Shown here piece after piece: positions 39,061-48,390 of a stretch of 64,000 nt of DNA. The translations under genes were made by a program, and so were the position numbers. The stretch is from Crotalaria pallida. Its lineage: Eukaryota; Streptophyta; Magnoliopsida; Fabales; Fabaceae. Position 1 is the first letter of the stretch, and each line of letters starts with the position of its first letter. The stretch spans positions 147,808,597 through 147,872,596 of the forward strand of contig CM075652.1 of the NCBI GenBank assembly GCA_037953625.1. Direction: 5' to 3'. The notes under the pieces were generated by a model. The model did not search any database and was not told where the DNA came from. It saw nothing but the letters and a program-made list of their open reading frames with translations.

Positions 39061-39567
39061 GATGATGACAAACCTCCTTTCAAATTAAGCACTAAGTTTT
39101 AACATACTCCCCCTAAATGTAAAACATCTAGGAAAAATATAATAAAACTTAACCTACAAGAACAACATCAACAAAATATTCTCCCCCTTTTGGCATCATT
39201 AAAAAGATAATATTTTTGAGAAAAGTCCTTTGCCAAAAGTTGAAGGTAAGTAGTTCACAATGGTATAGAAAATATATAACAATAAAGACAATACCAAAAT
39301 AAACCACAATAGTGCCTCAACGTATATAAACAACGAATATAAACGAACAACGAATATAGCACCAGAAATCAGAGTATCAGAGCATCACACTATGCAGCAA
39401 ATCATAGCAGATAATCAAAACGAAAACTAAACAAACCAGACCATACACAAGGTCCTAAAGTCATAGTAGCAACAGAGTCAGAAACATGAAACAGAAACAT
39501 AAACAGAGAATATGCAAATGAAACATGCAACAGAAATCAACAGCAAACATCATCAGCATCCACAGGT

Positions 39568-40764
39568 CTAGGAATCAGGTGGAGGAGGAGGAAAATGATG
39601 AGAAAATAATCCAGACATGTAATCCATCAAACGATGCTCCATGGCAATATTCTTCACATCCTGTCTCATCTCCAACTGAGTGAATTGAGCATTGATGTGC
39701 TCAACTAATGACTCATGAGCAGCTTGTGCATCAAATGGAGTACCAAGATTATCCAAATCGATATAGTCCTCAATACGATCGGTATCCATCGGATCAGTAG
39801 AAGTAGGAGGAACAGAAGAGGATGCACCAGCCCTATCACCAAGTAAATTCCTTTTCCTAGTACCTGAAACTCTTGCAGCCTTTGCAGCTTCAGCCATTTC
39901 CTTAATCTGTGATTTCCATAACCAAGTGCGACTGTCCCTATGCCAAGCAATTTTCATATAACTAATGTGCGAATCATTAAGACACCAGTTATTTTTCTTT
40001 TCCTTTTCAGCTGGCTCATCATCAGGGATTGGAACACGATAATACCTCATGATCTTGGTGACATGCATAGGATATGGCAAGAATTGGGTAGGAGGAGATT
40101 GAGCAGCAGCTTCCATACGAGCTAAAAACATTTTATTCCAATTCATCTCATACCTCTTTTTAATCCCATGAAACAAAGTAAGATCATCATCTCCCAATTG
40201 AGCATAATTTTGATTGCATTTTGGAATCAAACAATAAGAGATAATATACATGAGCACCCTATCCACAGCATGCAAAGGTGATACAGTTCTAGTAGTTCTA
40301 TCACCCCAAGATTCACCAGTACGCAACAAATCAGTATAAATCTTATTAGTATCCACATCCAAATTCAGACATTCAGTATCACCAATAAAAGTTCCCTTGT
40401 TTTCTAAACCAAACATCATAGTCAAATCCGCAGGCTTTATAACAAAATGATGTCCTCTAACCATTGTTTGATACTCACCATCTAGCTTAGTAAAATTTTG
40501 ATAAAATTGTCTGACAAGCCTAGGGTAATAATGAGTCTCAAATTCCAAAAACCTCTGCAAATTCTGAAATTCTAAATCCTCTACAAACGGAAATTGCTCC
40601 TTATGCAACCAAGCAAATTTAACATACCTTGTAAGACCAAAAGAGCGATTGATAAATGCCGGTTCCCGCAAATCTCGGTTGATTCCAGAAAACCAAGTAT
40701 CATTACGACCTGCTCCTTGCTTTGCTTTCTTTTGAGGAGGTTGAAAGTGAGAGGAAGAAGCCAT
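39568..40764 (-). CDS. Extra ORF in env position of the Copia element, plant transposon-protein-like
   Basis: This intact 398-codon ORF, starting at ATG (MASSSHFQPPQKKAKQ), lies downstream of pol where some Sireviruses carry an env-like gene. There is no signal peptide or transmembrane helix, so it does not look like an envelope protein. KKAK (residues 13-16) could be a nuclear localisation signal. The core (about 45-250), with HYYPRLVRQFYQNF, MVRGHHFVIKPADLTMMFGL and FLPYPMHVTKIMRYYRVPIP, resembles the putative plant transposon protein domain often found in plant repeats. The C-terminal third has an acidic Asp-rich stretch, a helical segment and a poly-proline end (PPPPPDS). It is separated from the pol stop by 748 bases, so readthrough from pol is not a likely route; a subgenomic promoter or spliced RNA would be needed. 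Function unknown. Confidence 0.75.
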   Translation of the reverse strand: MASSSHFQPPQKKAKQGAGRNDTWFSGINRDLREPAFINRSFGLTRYVKFAWLHKEQFPFVEDLEFQNLQRFLEFETHYYPRLVRQFYQNFTKLDGEYQTMVRGHHFVIKPADLTMMFGLENKGTFIGDTECLNLDVDTNKIYTDLLRTGESWGDRTTRTVSPLHAVDRVLMYIISYCLIPKCNQNYAQLGDDDLTLFHGIKKRYEMNWNKMFLARMEAAAQSPPTQFLPYPMHVTKIMRYYRVPIPDDEPAEKEKKNNWCLNDSHISYMKIAWHRDSRTWLWKSQIKEMAEAAKAARVSGTRKRNLLGDRAGASSSVPPTSTDPMDTDRIEDYIDLDNLGTPFDAQAAHESLVEHINAQFTQLEMRQDVKNIAMEHRLMDYMSGLFSHHFPPPPPDS

Positions 40765-41044
40765 TAATTCAGAAAAAGCAAATTCGGTTTTGAGAGGTTA
40801 GGGTTTTGATTTGGGGTTTTCGGATTTTTGGATAAAATTGGTGAAATTGATGAATGAAAGGAGTAGAAATGATGATATAAAGATGAAATATGGAAGAAAT
40901 TTGTATGATTTGTGAGTTTTGTGGCTGAAAGATGATGATTTGATGAAGATCCGTATGAGAGAGAAGAGAGAAAGACGAACAAGAGAGAGAAAAACTCGTG
41001 AAAATGATGCAGATTTTAACAGTTCAGCTTTTAAAATCACGTAA

Positions 41045-41276
41045 GTTACTCGAGTAATGTTCATACGTTACTCGAGTGATTCGAGCAGTACTCGAGTGAA
41101 AGAGTATGTTACTCGAGTATGCCGAAAAATAAAAAGATTTTACTCGAGTGATGGATGAACTTAATCGAGTGATACGCAAGTCATTTTAAAATTAATCGAG
41201 TGACAGACAGAATTACTCGAGTAATACGAAAGAGTTTTTAAAATTACTCGAGTGAAATTTCTGTTACTCGAGTGAA
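41045..41276 (-). repeat. ACTCGAGT palindrome cluster upstream of the extra ORF
   Basis: Eight perfect ACTCGAGT sites and two near-copies (AATCGAGT) occur in about 230 bases, mostly as TTACTCGAGTRA. The spacing text (GTAATACGAAAGAGTTTTTAAA) parallels the LTR cluster (GTATTACGAAAGCAGATTTTAA), so this block looks like a diverged copy of the LTR's palindrome-rich part. It lies 281 bases upstream of the extra ORF's ATG and may act in its expression; that is inference. Confidence 0.85.
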
Positions 41277-41512
41277 CTGTACAGAATTTCAAAAATTTCA
41301 ATTTTTCATGCAAAATCATTTTTCATGCACAAACACAGAGAAACACTTAGCATGTAGCAAGTAACACACATACAAATAAAGCAATTAGCATATTATAGAA
41401 AACATACACACATAACTGCATAAAAAAAAACACTTTAATAAGATACAACAACTCAAAATACAAGTCACATTGAAATAGGCTTGAAGATGAGTATAAAAAG
41501 CATCAAATACAA

Positions 41513-44500
41513 TTAGCTAATAGTTAATTCATCAAAAATACCAAGTTCTCTTCGAATCTTATAAAATGTGTCCCTTGGTAATGGTTTTGTAAAGATATCA
41601 GCTAATTGATCCGAAGTTTGAACAAACTCAATAACACAATCACCTTTTTGAACATGATCTCTCAAAAAGTGATGCCTAATTTCAATATGCTTTGTCCTTG
41701 AGTGTAATACTGGATTTTTAGTCAAATTAATTGCCGAAGTGTTATCACACTTTATAGGGATATTTGTTAAATTTAAACCAAAGTCAGATAATTGTTGCTT
41801 CATCCATAAAATTTGAGCACAACAACTACCTGCAGCTATGTATTCGGCCTCCGCGGTTGATAAAGCTACACAATTTTGCTTTTTAGAAAACCACGATACA
41901 AGTGAATTACCAATTAAATGGCATGTTCCGCTTGTACTTTTTCGCTCAACTTTACAACCGGCAAAGTCAGAGTCCGAATATCCTATTAGTTTTAGAAAAG
42001 CATCCCTAGGATAATAAAGTCCAGTATTCGTTGTACCCTTTAAGTATTTCATTATTCTTTTGACAGCAGTTAGATGCGACTCTTTCGGTTTTGCTTGAAA
42101 ACGTGCACACATACATACACTAAACATGATATCAGGTCTAGATGCAGTTAAGTATAACAAACTACCAATAATACCACGATACTTCGTTACCTCTACCGCT
42201 TTTCCAGCCTCATCTTGATCTAGGTAGCATGCAACGCTCATTGGTGTAGAAGCGGATTTGCACGAATCCATTCCAAAACGTTTGAGAAGCTCTCTACAAT
42301 ATTTACTCTGATGAATATAAATGCCATCATTAAGCTGCTTTATTTGAAGGCCAAGAAAGAATGTAAGCTCTCCCATCATCGACATCTCGAATTCACTTTG
42401 CATCAATTCTGAAAACTTCTTACACAAGTTATCGTTAGTAGCACCAAATATAATATCGTCAACATATATTTGAACCAATAAAATATCCTTACCGGAACGT
42501 TCAATAAAAAGTGTAGTGTCAACAGTACCTCGTTTAAAACCTTTTTGTAATAAAAAATTGCTTAGTCGGTCGTACCAAGCTCTAGGAGCTTGTTTCAAAC
42601 CGTACAAAGCCTTTTTCAGTTTGAAAACGTAGTCCGGATGCTCAAAACTCTCGAATCCGGGAGGTTGTGACACATAAACTTCCTCTTGAATGTATCCGTT
42701 AAGAAAGGCGCTCTTAACATCCATTTGAAACAATTTAAAATTCATAATTGAAGCAAAAGCGAGAAGAATACGAATAGCTTCTAATCTAGCAACGGGAGCA
42801 TATGTCTCATCGTAATCGATTCCTTCTTCTTGACTATAACCTTGTGCTACCAACCTAGCTTTATTCCTAACAATAATACCCGATTCATCTAACTTATTCC
42901 TATAGACCCACCGAGTACCAATTTCAGGACGATCATCGGGTTTTGGCACAAGCTCCCAAACTTGGTTTCTTTCAAATTGATTTAATTCTTCTTGCATGGC
43001 CATAATCCAATGATCATCTTGAAGAGCCTCTTTGATATTCTTAGGTTCTATTTGAGATACAAAGGCAACATAATAACAAAAATTATTTAAAGTGCGTCGG
43101 GTTACCACTCCCTTCGCAATGTCACCTAAGATATTAGAAATCGGATGATTTTTGTTGGACTTCCAAGCTATTGGTAATTGAGGTTGTATCTCTTGTGCTA
43201 AGTCTTTATCTTGTGCTTGCACCTCTCGATCTTCATTTTGATTCTCTTCTATTTGTTGTGGTGTTGAATTCTCATGATCCAAAAATGTACCTATATAATC
43301 ATCACAAGAAACAACACAATCTCCTTTCGAAGATTCATCAAATACAACATGCACGGATTCCTCAACGGTTAATGTTCTTTTATTGTAGACTCTATATGCT
43401 TTGCTATGAGTTGAATAACCTATGAATATGCCATCGTCGGCTTTAGAGTCAAACTTGCCGACCGGTTCCTTTCCGTTATTTAAAACAAACACCTTACACC
43501 CAAAAACATGAAAATGTGAGATATTTGGCTTTCGCCCTTTTAAAAGTTCATAAGGTGTTTTATTTAAATGCGGATGAATAAGAACCCTATTAAGCACATA
43601 GCAAGCGGTGTTTACCGCATCAGCCCAAAAATATTTAGGAACATTTGATTCTATCAACATAGTACGAGCAAGTTCCACTAATATTCTATTTTTCCTTTCT
43701 ACAACTCCGTTTTGCTCCGGAGTCCTAGGGGCCGAAAATTGATGATCAATACCAAACTTATCACAAAACGCATCAATCCTAGTGTTTTCAAACTCACCTC
43801 CGTGATCACTTCTAATAGACACAATTTTCAAACTTAGTTGATTTTGGATGAGTTTGGCAAATTTTTTAAAACATTTATAAACTTCACTTTTTGCGGATAA
43901 AAATAAAGTCCATGTGAATCTAGTAAAATCGTCTACTAAAACAAATCCATAGTAATTGCCACCTAAACTTTTAATTTGTGAAGGGCCAAACAAATCCATA
44001 TGGATTAGCTCCAAAGGCTTTGTTGTGCTTATCACATTTTTAGGTTTAAATGAACTTTTAACTTGCTTGCACTTTTGACAAGAGTCACAAATGCCATCAA
44101 GCTTAAAGTTTAGTTTAGGCAAACCAATCACTAAATCTTTTCGCAAAAGTTTGTTCAATTGATTCACATTCACATGAGCAATTCGTCTATGCCAAAGACG
44201 AATTTCATCATCAAAAGATTTGAAACATTTTGAAAACAGTGAAGTTATCTCATCCAAATCAATTAAGTAAGTGTTATTAGAGCGACGACCAACAAACTTA
44301 ACACTATCATCTATAGAAGACTTAATGAAGCATAATTCCGGAGTAAATGTCACATAATTGCCCATATCACATAGTTGGCTTATACTAAGCAAGTTGTGTT
44401 CTAAGCCTTCTACGTATAGGACATTTTCTATGACAAGGTTAGATACGTTACCGATTTTCCCGACTCCTAGAATTTTGCCCTTGTTGTTGTCGCCGTATGT

Positions 44501-44614
44501 CACAAATCCATCACTTTTTGGAGTAAGTTCCATGAAGTGCGTTTTGTCTCCCGTCATGTGTCTCGAACAACCACTATCCAAGTACCATTTTCGCTCTTTG
44601 GTTCGAAGACACAC
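41513..44614 (-). CDS. Copia pol: protease, integrase, reverse transcriptase, RNase H
   Basis: An uninterrupted run of 1033 codons encodes, in order: aspartic protease (WYLDSGCSRHMTG, about residues 10-22); the integrase HHCC region (HRRIAHVNVNQL to CDSCQKCKQ, about 141-182); integrase core with FTWTLFLSAKSE and TPEQNGVVERKN; reverse transcriptase with WVYRNKLDESG, FQMDVKSAFLNG and YVDDIIFGAT (about 713-722); and RNase H with YSDSDFAGC and ALSTAEAEYIAAG. All key catalytic stretches seen are intact. The frame starts at GTG because a TAG lies immediately before it at 44615-44617. An ATG five codons further upstream (44632-44630) overlaps the gag stop. Pol is in a different frame from gag, so its expression needs stop readthrough, re-initiation or splicing. 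Confidence 0.95.
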   Translation of the reverse strand: MCLRTKERKWYLDSGCSRHMTGDKTHFMELTPKSDGFVTYGDNNKGKILGVGKIGNVSNLVIENVLYVEGLEHNLLSISQLCDMGNYVTFTPELCFIKSSIDDSVKFVGRRSNNTYLIDLDEITSLFSKCFKSFDDEIRLWHRRIAHVNVNQLNKLLRKDLVIGLPKLNFKLDGICDSCQKCKQVKSSFKPKNVISTTKPLELIHMDLFGPSQIKSLGGNYYGFVLVDDFTRFTWTLFLSAKSEVYKCFKKFAKLIQNQLSLKIVSIRSDHGGEFENTRIDAFCDKFGIDHQFSAPRTPEQNGVVERKNRILVELARTMLIESNVPKYFWADAVNTACYVLNRVLIHPHLNKTPYELLKGRKPNISHFHVFGCKVFVLNNGKEPVGKFDSKADDGIFIGYSTHSKAYRVYNKRTLTVEESVHVVFDESSKGDCVVSCDDYIGTFLDHENSTPQQIEENQNEDREVQAQDKDLAQEIQPQLPIAWKSNKNHPISNILGDIAKGVVTRRTLNNFCYYVAFVSQIEPKNIKEALQDDHWIMAMQEELNQFERNQVWELVPKPDDRPEIGTRWVYRNKLDESGIIVRNKARLVAQGYSQEEGIDYDETYAPVARLEAIRILLAFASIMNFKLFQMDVKSAFLNGYIQEEVYVSQPPGFESFEHPDYVFKLKKALYGLKQAPRAWYDRLSNFLLQKGFKRGTVDTTLFIERSGKDILLVQIYVDDIIFGATNDNLCKKFSELMQSEFEMSMMGELTFFLGLQIKQLNDGIYIHQSKYCRELLKRFGMDSCKSASTPMSVACYLDQDEAGKAVEVTKYRGIIGSLLYLTASRPDIMFSVCMCARFQAKPKESHLTAVKRIMKYLKGTTNTGLYYPRDAFLKLIGYSDSDFAGCKVERKSTSGTCHLIGNSLVSWFSKKQNCVALSTAEAEYIAAGSCCAQILWMKQQLSDFGLNLTNIPIKCDNTSAINLTKNPVLHSRTKHIEIRHHFLRDHVQKGDCVIEFVQTSDQLADIFTKPLPRDTFYKIRRELGIFDELTIS

Positions 44615-44628
44615 CTACAAGAAAGATA

Positions 44629-46425
44629 TCATTTGGTTGACTTAGGTACCCAAGTGGTCTTGGGTCCTTTGTTGTTAGCATGAGGAGAAGTCCCCTTAAC
44701 AATCCAAATATATTCACCGCTTGGTATACCAAATTTCTTTATATTACATTTATTCGTGGTATGCCCAAAGATTCCACAATAATGACAAGTTGGGTTTTTA
44801 GAAATCTTATTCTTTGAAAATCCACCAACTTTGCGATAATTGCGTTTCTTAGGTTTGGTATAGCCAAGACCGGATCTATTGCTATTGTTCCTTTGAGTTG
44901 AAAGCAAATGATCTAAAGAAGTATCTCCTTTCATGAGCCTTGCAAGTCGATCATTCAAATTAAAAACTTCTTTTTCCAAAGACTTGCAATTTTCACAAGA
45001 TGGAGTCTCATTTGATTTCAATTCACAATTGCATGTAGAGTTTGCATAAATGAGTTCAAGAGTTTCATTTTGAAGCTTAAGTTCTTCTAAATCTTTTTGA
45101 AGTTCAATTATCTTTTCATGTTGCTTCATTATGAAATTCTTTCTTTCAACATTTATTTTAGCAAGTTTCTTCAACTCTTTATGCATCTCTACATACACAT
45201 TGTACAATTCATTGAATGAAGGAGAATTAGAACTTGAGCTAGCATCGGAAAGATAATCTACCTCATTGACGTTCTCACTTGATTTAATGCTTGAAGATTC
45301 CTCTTCATCAAGCTTTGTCATTAAACATAGATTTGCAAGTTCTTCATCATCCGATGAGCTAGATGTTGATTGACTCTCCACTTCATCCCATACTATGTAA
45401 GCCCTTTTTCCTTTAGAAGAATTGAATTTTGAGTTGTCACCTTCCGACTTCTTAGAATGAGTTGGACAATTCGATCGATAGTGACCAAGCTTTCCACATC
45501 CATGACACTTGATGTGATCCTTGATAGTCTTATTTCTTGGTTGTGAGTCCTTAGAATCTCTTTGTCTATTTCTATTAAAGTTCCCCTTTTTCTTAAGGAA
45601 CCTACCAAGCTTTTTAACTAGCAAGCCAAGGGTCTCATCATCTATATCGGAGTCCGAGTCATCCACTTGAAAGTTTTCCTCTTGTGCCTTAAGGGATTTT
45701 GAAGTTGATTTAAGAGCTATCCCCTTTTTCTTCCTATCGGCATCTTCATTCATGGATAACCGTCCAAGCTCCATTTCATGCTCTTGAAGCTTTCCGAATA
45801 GAGTTGCTAAATCAATTTGATCCACGTCTCTAGCTTCCATAATGGCCGTCACCTTAGGTTGCCATTCCCTGCTAAGACATCTCAAAATCTTATTAACAAC
45901 TTCACCATTAGATATAACTTTTCCAAGTGCAGAAAGATGATTAATGATATGAGTGAACCGCTTTTGCATGTCACCTATATTTTCATTAGGTAACATACGA
46001 AAGAGTTCATATTCATGCATGAGTGTATTTAGCCTAGCCCTTCTAACCTCCGAAGTGCCCTCATGTGTGACTTGTAATGTGTCCCACATTTGTTTAGCAT
46101 CAACACATTGAGATACTCGAAAGAACTCATCATAAGAAAGAGCGGACGTGATGATATTTTTAGCTTTTAAATCAAATGCCACTTTCTTCTTATCATCATT
46201 GTCCCAACTCGATTGAGGTTTAATTGAAACAACATCATTTACTTTCGTTTGAGGAACAAAAGGTCCATTCTCTATGGCGTTCCAAATTTCCATATCTATG
46301 GCTTGAATAAAAATTTTCATGCGGACCTTCCAATAAGCGTAACCCTCACCACTAAATAGTGGAGGACGATTAATGGAAGTTCCTTCACCACCAAAAGGAT
46401 TTGAAATTGAGCCCATTGTTTCCAA
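44629..46425 (-). CDS. Copia gag polyprotein with two zinc knuckles
   Basis: This intact 598-codon ORF begins METMGSISNPFGG. The N-terminal Copia gag domain (PPLFSGEGYAYWKVRMKIFI, then YELFRMLPNENIGDMQKRF and KILRCLSREWQPKVTAIME, about 20-215) forms the capsid. A CCHC zinc knuckle CHGCGKLGHYRSNC sits near 306-319, and a second, CHYCGIFGHTTNKC, near 547-560. Between them are a Ser/Asp/Glu-rich segment and a coiled-coil-like stretch (KKLAKINVERKNFIMKQHEK). Gag packages the element RNA into cytoplasmic particles. Its TGA (44631-44629) overlaps an ATG in the pol frame. The gag ATG lies 53 bases beyond the primer-binding site. Confidence 0.95.
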   Translation of the reverse strand: METMGSISNPFGGEGTSINRPPLFSGEGYAYWKVRMKIFIQAIDMEIWNAIENGPFVPQTKVNDVVSIKPQSSWDNDDKKKVAFDLKAKNIITSALSYDEFFRVSQCVDAKQMWDTLQVTHEGTSEVRRARLNTLMHEYELFRMLPNENIGDMQKRFTHIINHLSALGKVISNGEVVNKILRCLSREWQPKVTAIMEARDVDQIDLATLFGKLQEHEMELGRLSMNEDADRKKKGIALKSTSKSLKAQEENFQVDDSDSDIDDETLGLLVKKLGRFLKKKGNFNRNRQRDSKDSQPRNKTIKDHIKCHGCGKLGHYRSNCPTHSKKSEGDNSKFNSSKGKRAYIVWDEVESQSTSSSSDDEELANLCLMTKLDEEESSSIKSSENVNEVDYLSDASSSSNSPSFNELYNVYVEMHKELKKLAKINVERKNFIMKQHEKIIELQKDLEELKLQNETLELIYANSTCNCELKSNETPSCENCKSLEKEVFNLNDRLARLMKGDTSLDHLLSTQRNNSNRSGLGYTKPKKRNYRKVGGFSKNKISKNPTCHYCGIFGHTTNKCNIKKFGIPSGEYIWIVKGTSPHANNKGPKTTWVPKSTK

Positions 46426-46477
46426 GTAAAAAGGATCTTTTCGAAAAAGCTTTTTAAGGCTCGGATTTTTCGTCCGA

Positions 46478-46489
46478 GCTCTGATACCA
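46478..46489 (-). other. Primer-binding site (initiator tRNA-Met)
   Basis: On the minus strand TGGTATCAGAGC follows the 5' LTR end (CCAACA) after a two-base AG spacer. It is complementary to the 3' end of plant initiator methionine tRNA, the usual primer of Copia elements. This fixes the strand and the inner end of the 5' LTR. Confidence 0.95.
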
Positions 46490-46491
46490 CT

Positions 46492-48020
46492 TGTTGGAAA
46501 TCAACAAGCGGCTCAATATAGTCTAGAGGGGGGTGAATAGAATATTGAAGCCTTATTACAGATTTTTCGTCCACCTAAGAGAATGGTTTTATGAAAATAA
46601 ATTTTCTTAAAAATTCAGTTCAGATTACTCGAGTAACTCAAGCCTTCACTCGAGTAATACGCAACCAAAAATAATTTCACTCGAGTATTCAGCAAATCAC
46701 TCGAGTATTACGAAAGCAGATTTTAAATCACTCGAGTAACAGAAAACCTACTCGAGTAATGTTTATAAACTGAAAGCAGATTACTCGAGTGACAAGAACT
46801 TTACTCGAGTAAACTGGGTAAAATTCAATTTAAACTTTGTTTTCAATGGAGTTCTTCAAGAATAACAATGCTATGATGATTCAACAAATTATGAATGATT
46901 AATATGAACAATTTCAAGTAATATTAACATGCAATTTTAGATCAATTTAGTAGAATTAAGAAAACCCCAATTCTAACCTAAAAATGCAAATGTTAATGAA
47001 TTAATGAAATACAAGGAATGAAAATAAAAGAGACACAAGGATTTATCCTGGTTCACTTTCACCCACTTGAAAGCTACTCCAGTCCCCTCTTAAATCAAGA
47101 GAGATTCTTCACTAGAAATCTTCAAATGTAGATTTTACAATGTTTTAAGATGCAACTAGATTCTTAGTTCTCCTATCTTAAAACCCAACTCAAAGTGTGT
47201 ACCAAACACTTTGATCTAATCTACCCCTTTTGAGTATTCTAGATTTCCTTGCTAATTGATTGAAGATGCTTCCAACCAATCCTCTTTTCTTGCTTTGATT
47301 TGATCCTCAAAGTCTTCCTTGTGAGATTCTTCACTTGTGTTGAAACTTCAATGATGCAATCACAAATTGCAAATCTTCAACAACCACTAAGAACAAAAAT
47401 ATGATCTCAAGAATATTTGAACAATGATAGAAAATAGAGTGAAGAATGAAAAGTTCTTTGTTGAATCTTGATAGCTCTTGAAAGATTTAAAATAGCTCTT
47501 GAATTACTTTTCAAAGTGTATTAGAAAAATTGTAAGAATGAATGTCTATTTCTTTGAAAGAGAAAATTAAGTCCTTTTAAAATTTTCCCAACACTGATTG
47601 AATTACTCGAGTAAACCAAACAACGTCACTCGAGTGAAACATGTCAGATTAAGTTACTCGAGTGATGTGTAAACCATTACTCGATTAACCTGTCAGAACA
47701 TAAATTACTCGAGTGAACCAATACTCATTACTCGAGTAAACTGATCAGAATCTGAATAAAAACAAAGTTTTTCTAAAATGATTTTCACAAGCTATTTAAT
47801 CAAGATTTAAAGTATCTTCACTCTTAATCAGACATTATTTAAATATTCTTAAAATCACCTAAGCTACCCACACCAATGAGATGCATTGCATAAAATAAAG
47901 ATTACATTGAAATAGAATTAATAAAAATCCTAATTCTAATCTTCATGTGGTGTAGCTTGCTTGTTGCCAATGTTGTTGCTTGGAGAGAGATTGTTAGCAT
48001 CAAAACATGAGAATCCTACA
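46492..48020 (-). repeat. 5' LTR of the Copia element
   Basis: 1529 bp, TGTAGGA to CCAACA on the minus strand. It should hold the promoter and transcription start, but no single TATA box could be assigned with confidence. It contains the same 13 perfect ACTCGAGT sites and one near-copy as the 3' LTR. Confidence 0.95.
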
Positions 48021-48390
48021 TAATTTACCACATCTGGGAAGAGAGGAATGATAGAACTTTTCAGGATCGCACGAGGAATATGCAATTTGTTTTTAGTATA
48101 ATTAGAAGAGAGGTTGCTCATAGAATTAGTTTTTGTTTTCCTAATTATGTAAATTGGTCTAATTATTCATTGGTAGATAGGATTAGACAGGAACTTTAGA
48201 TTTTAGTCCTTAGGTAATGTTTGAACCCTTCATAGAAGGTGACAAACTTTCCTAATAAGGATTGACATAGTCTTTGGCTTTGAACCCTTCCTAAAAGGTG
48301 GCAAGGTTATTGACTGTGGTCTTTTATTTTGTTTCTTAAATTTTACACGTTGGTAATGAATTATTCTTTTACCAAAAAAAAATTATTTCT

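Larger units (their letters stand above)
37518..48020 (-). mobile_element. Sirevirus-type Copia LTR retrotransposon, full length
   Basis: The 10,503-bp element is on the minus strand: 5' LTR 46492-48020, primer-binding site 46478-46489, gag 46425-44629, pol 44614-41513 (protease, integrase, reverse transcriptase, RNase H, the Copia order), an extra ORF 40764-39568, polypurine tract at 39047-39060, and 3' LTR 37518-39046. Long LTRs, a large gag with two zinc knuckles, the AGGGGGGTGAATAGA stretch near the LTR end and an extra ORF after pol all point to the Sirevirus (SIRE1/Maximus) lineage. Both LTRs are 1529 bp and look identical by eye, so the insertion is very young. It lies inside a LINE coding segment. 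Confidence 0.95.
37241..48381 (+). mobile_element. 5'-truncated LINE, split by a Copia element
   Basis: Outside the Copia insertion the + strand encodes the C-terminal part of a plant LINE ORF2. The zinc-binding (zf-RVT) region has DHMFFECNWSRSLL (left part, to 37516). It continues after the insertion with IWEERNDRTFQDRTR and stops at TAG near 48199. A 3' UTR with two CCTTCATAGAAGGTG/CCTTCCTAAAAGGTGG-like segments and a terminal TTTTACCAAAAAAAAA follow. A 9-bp duplication ATTATTTCT flanks it (37232-37240 and 48382-48390). Reverse transcriptase and endonuclease are missing. The reading frame is open on both sides, so the LINE was little decayed when it was hit. Confidence 0.85.
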
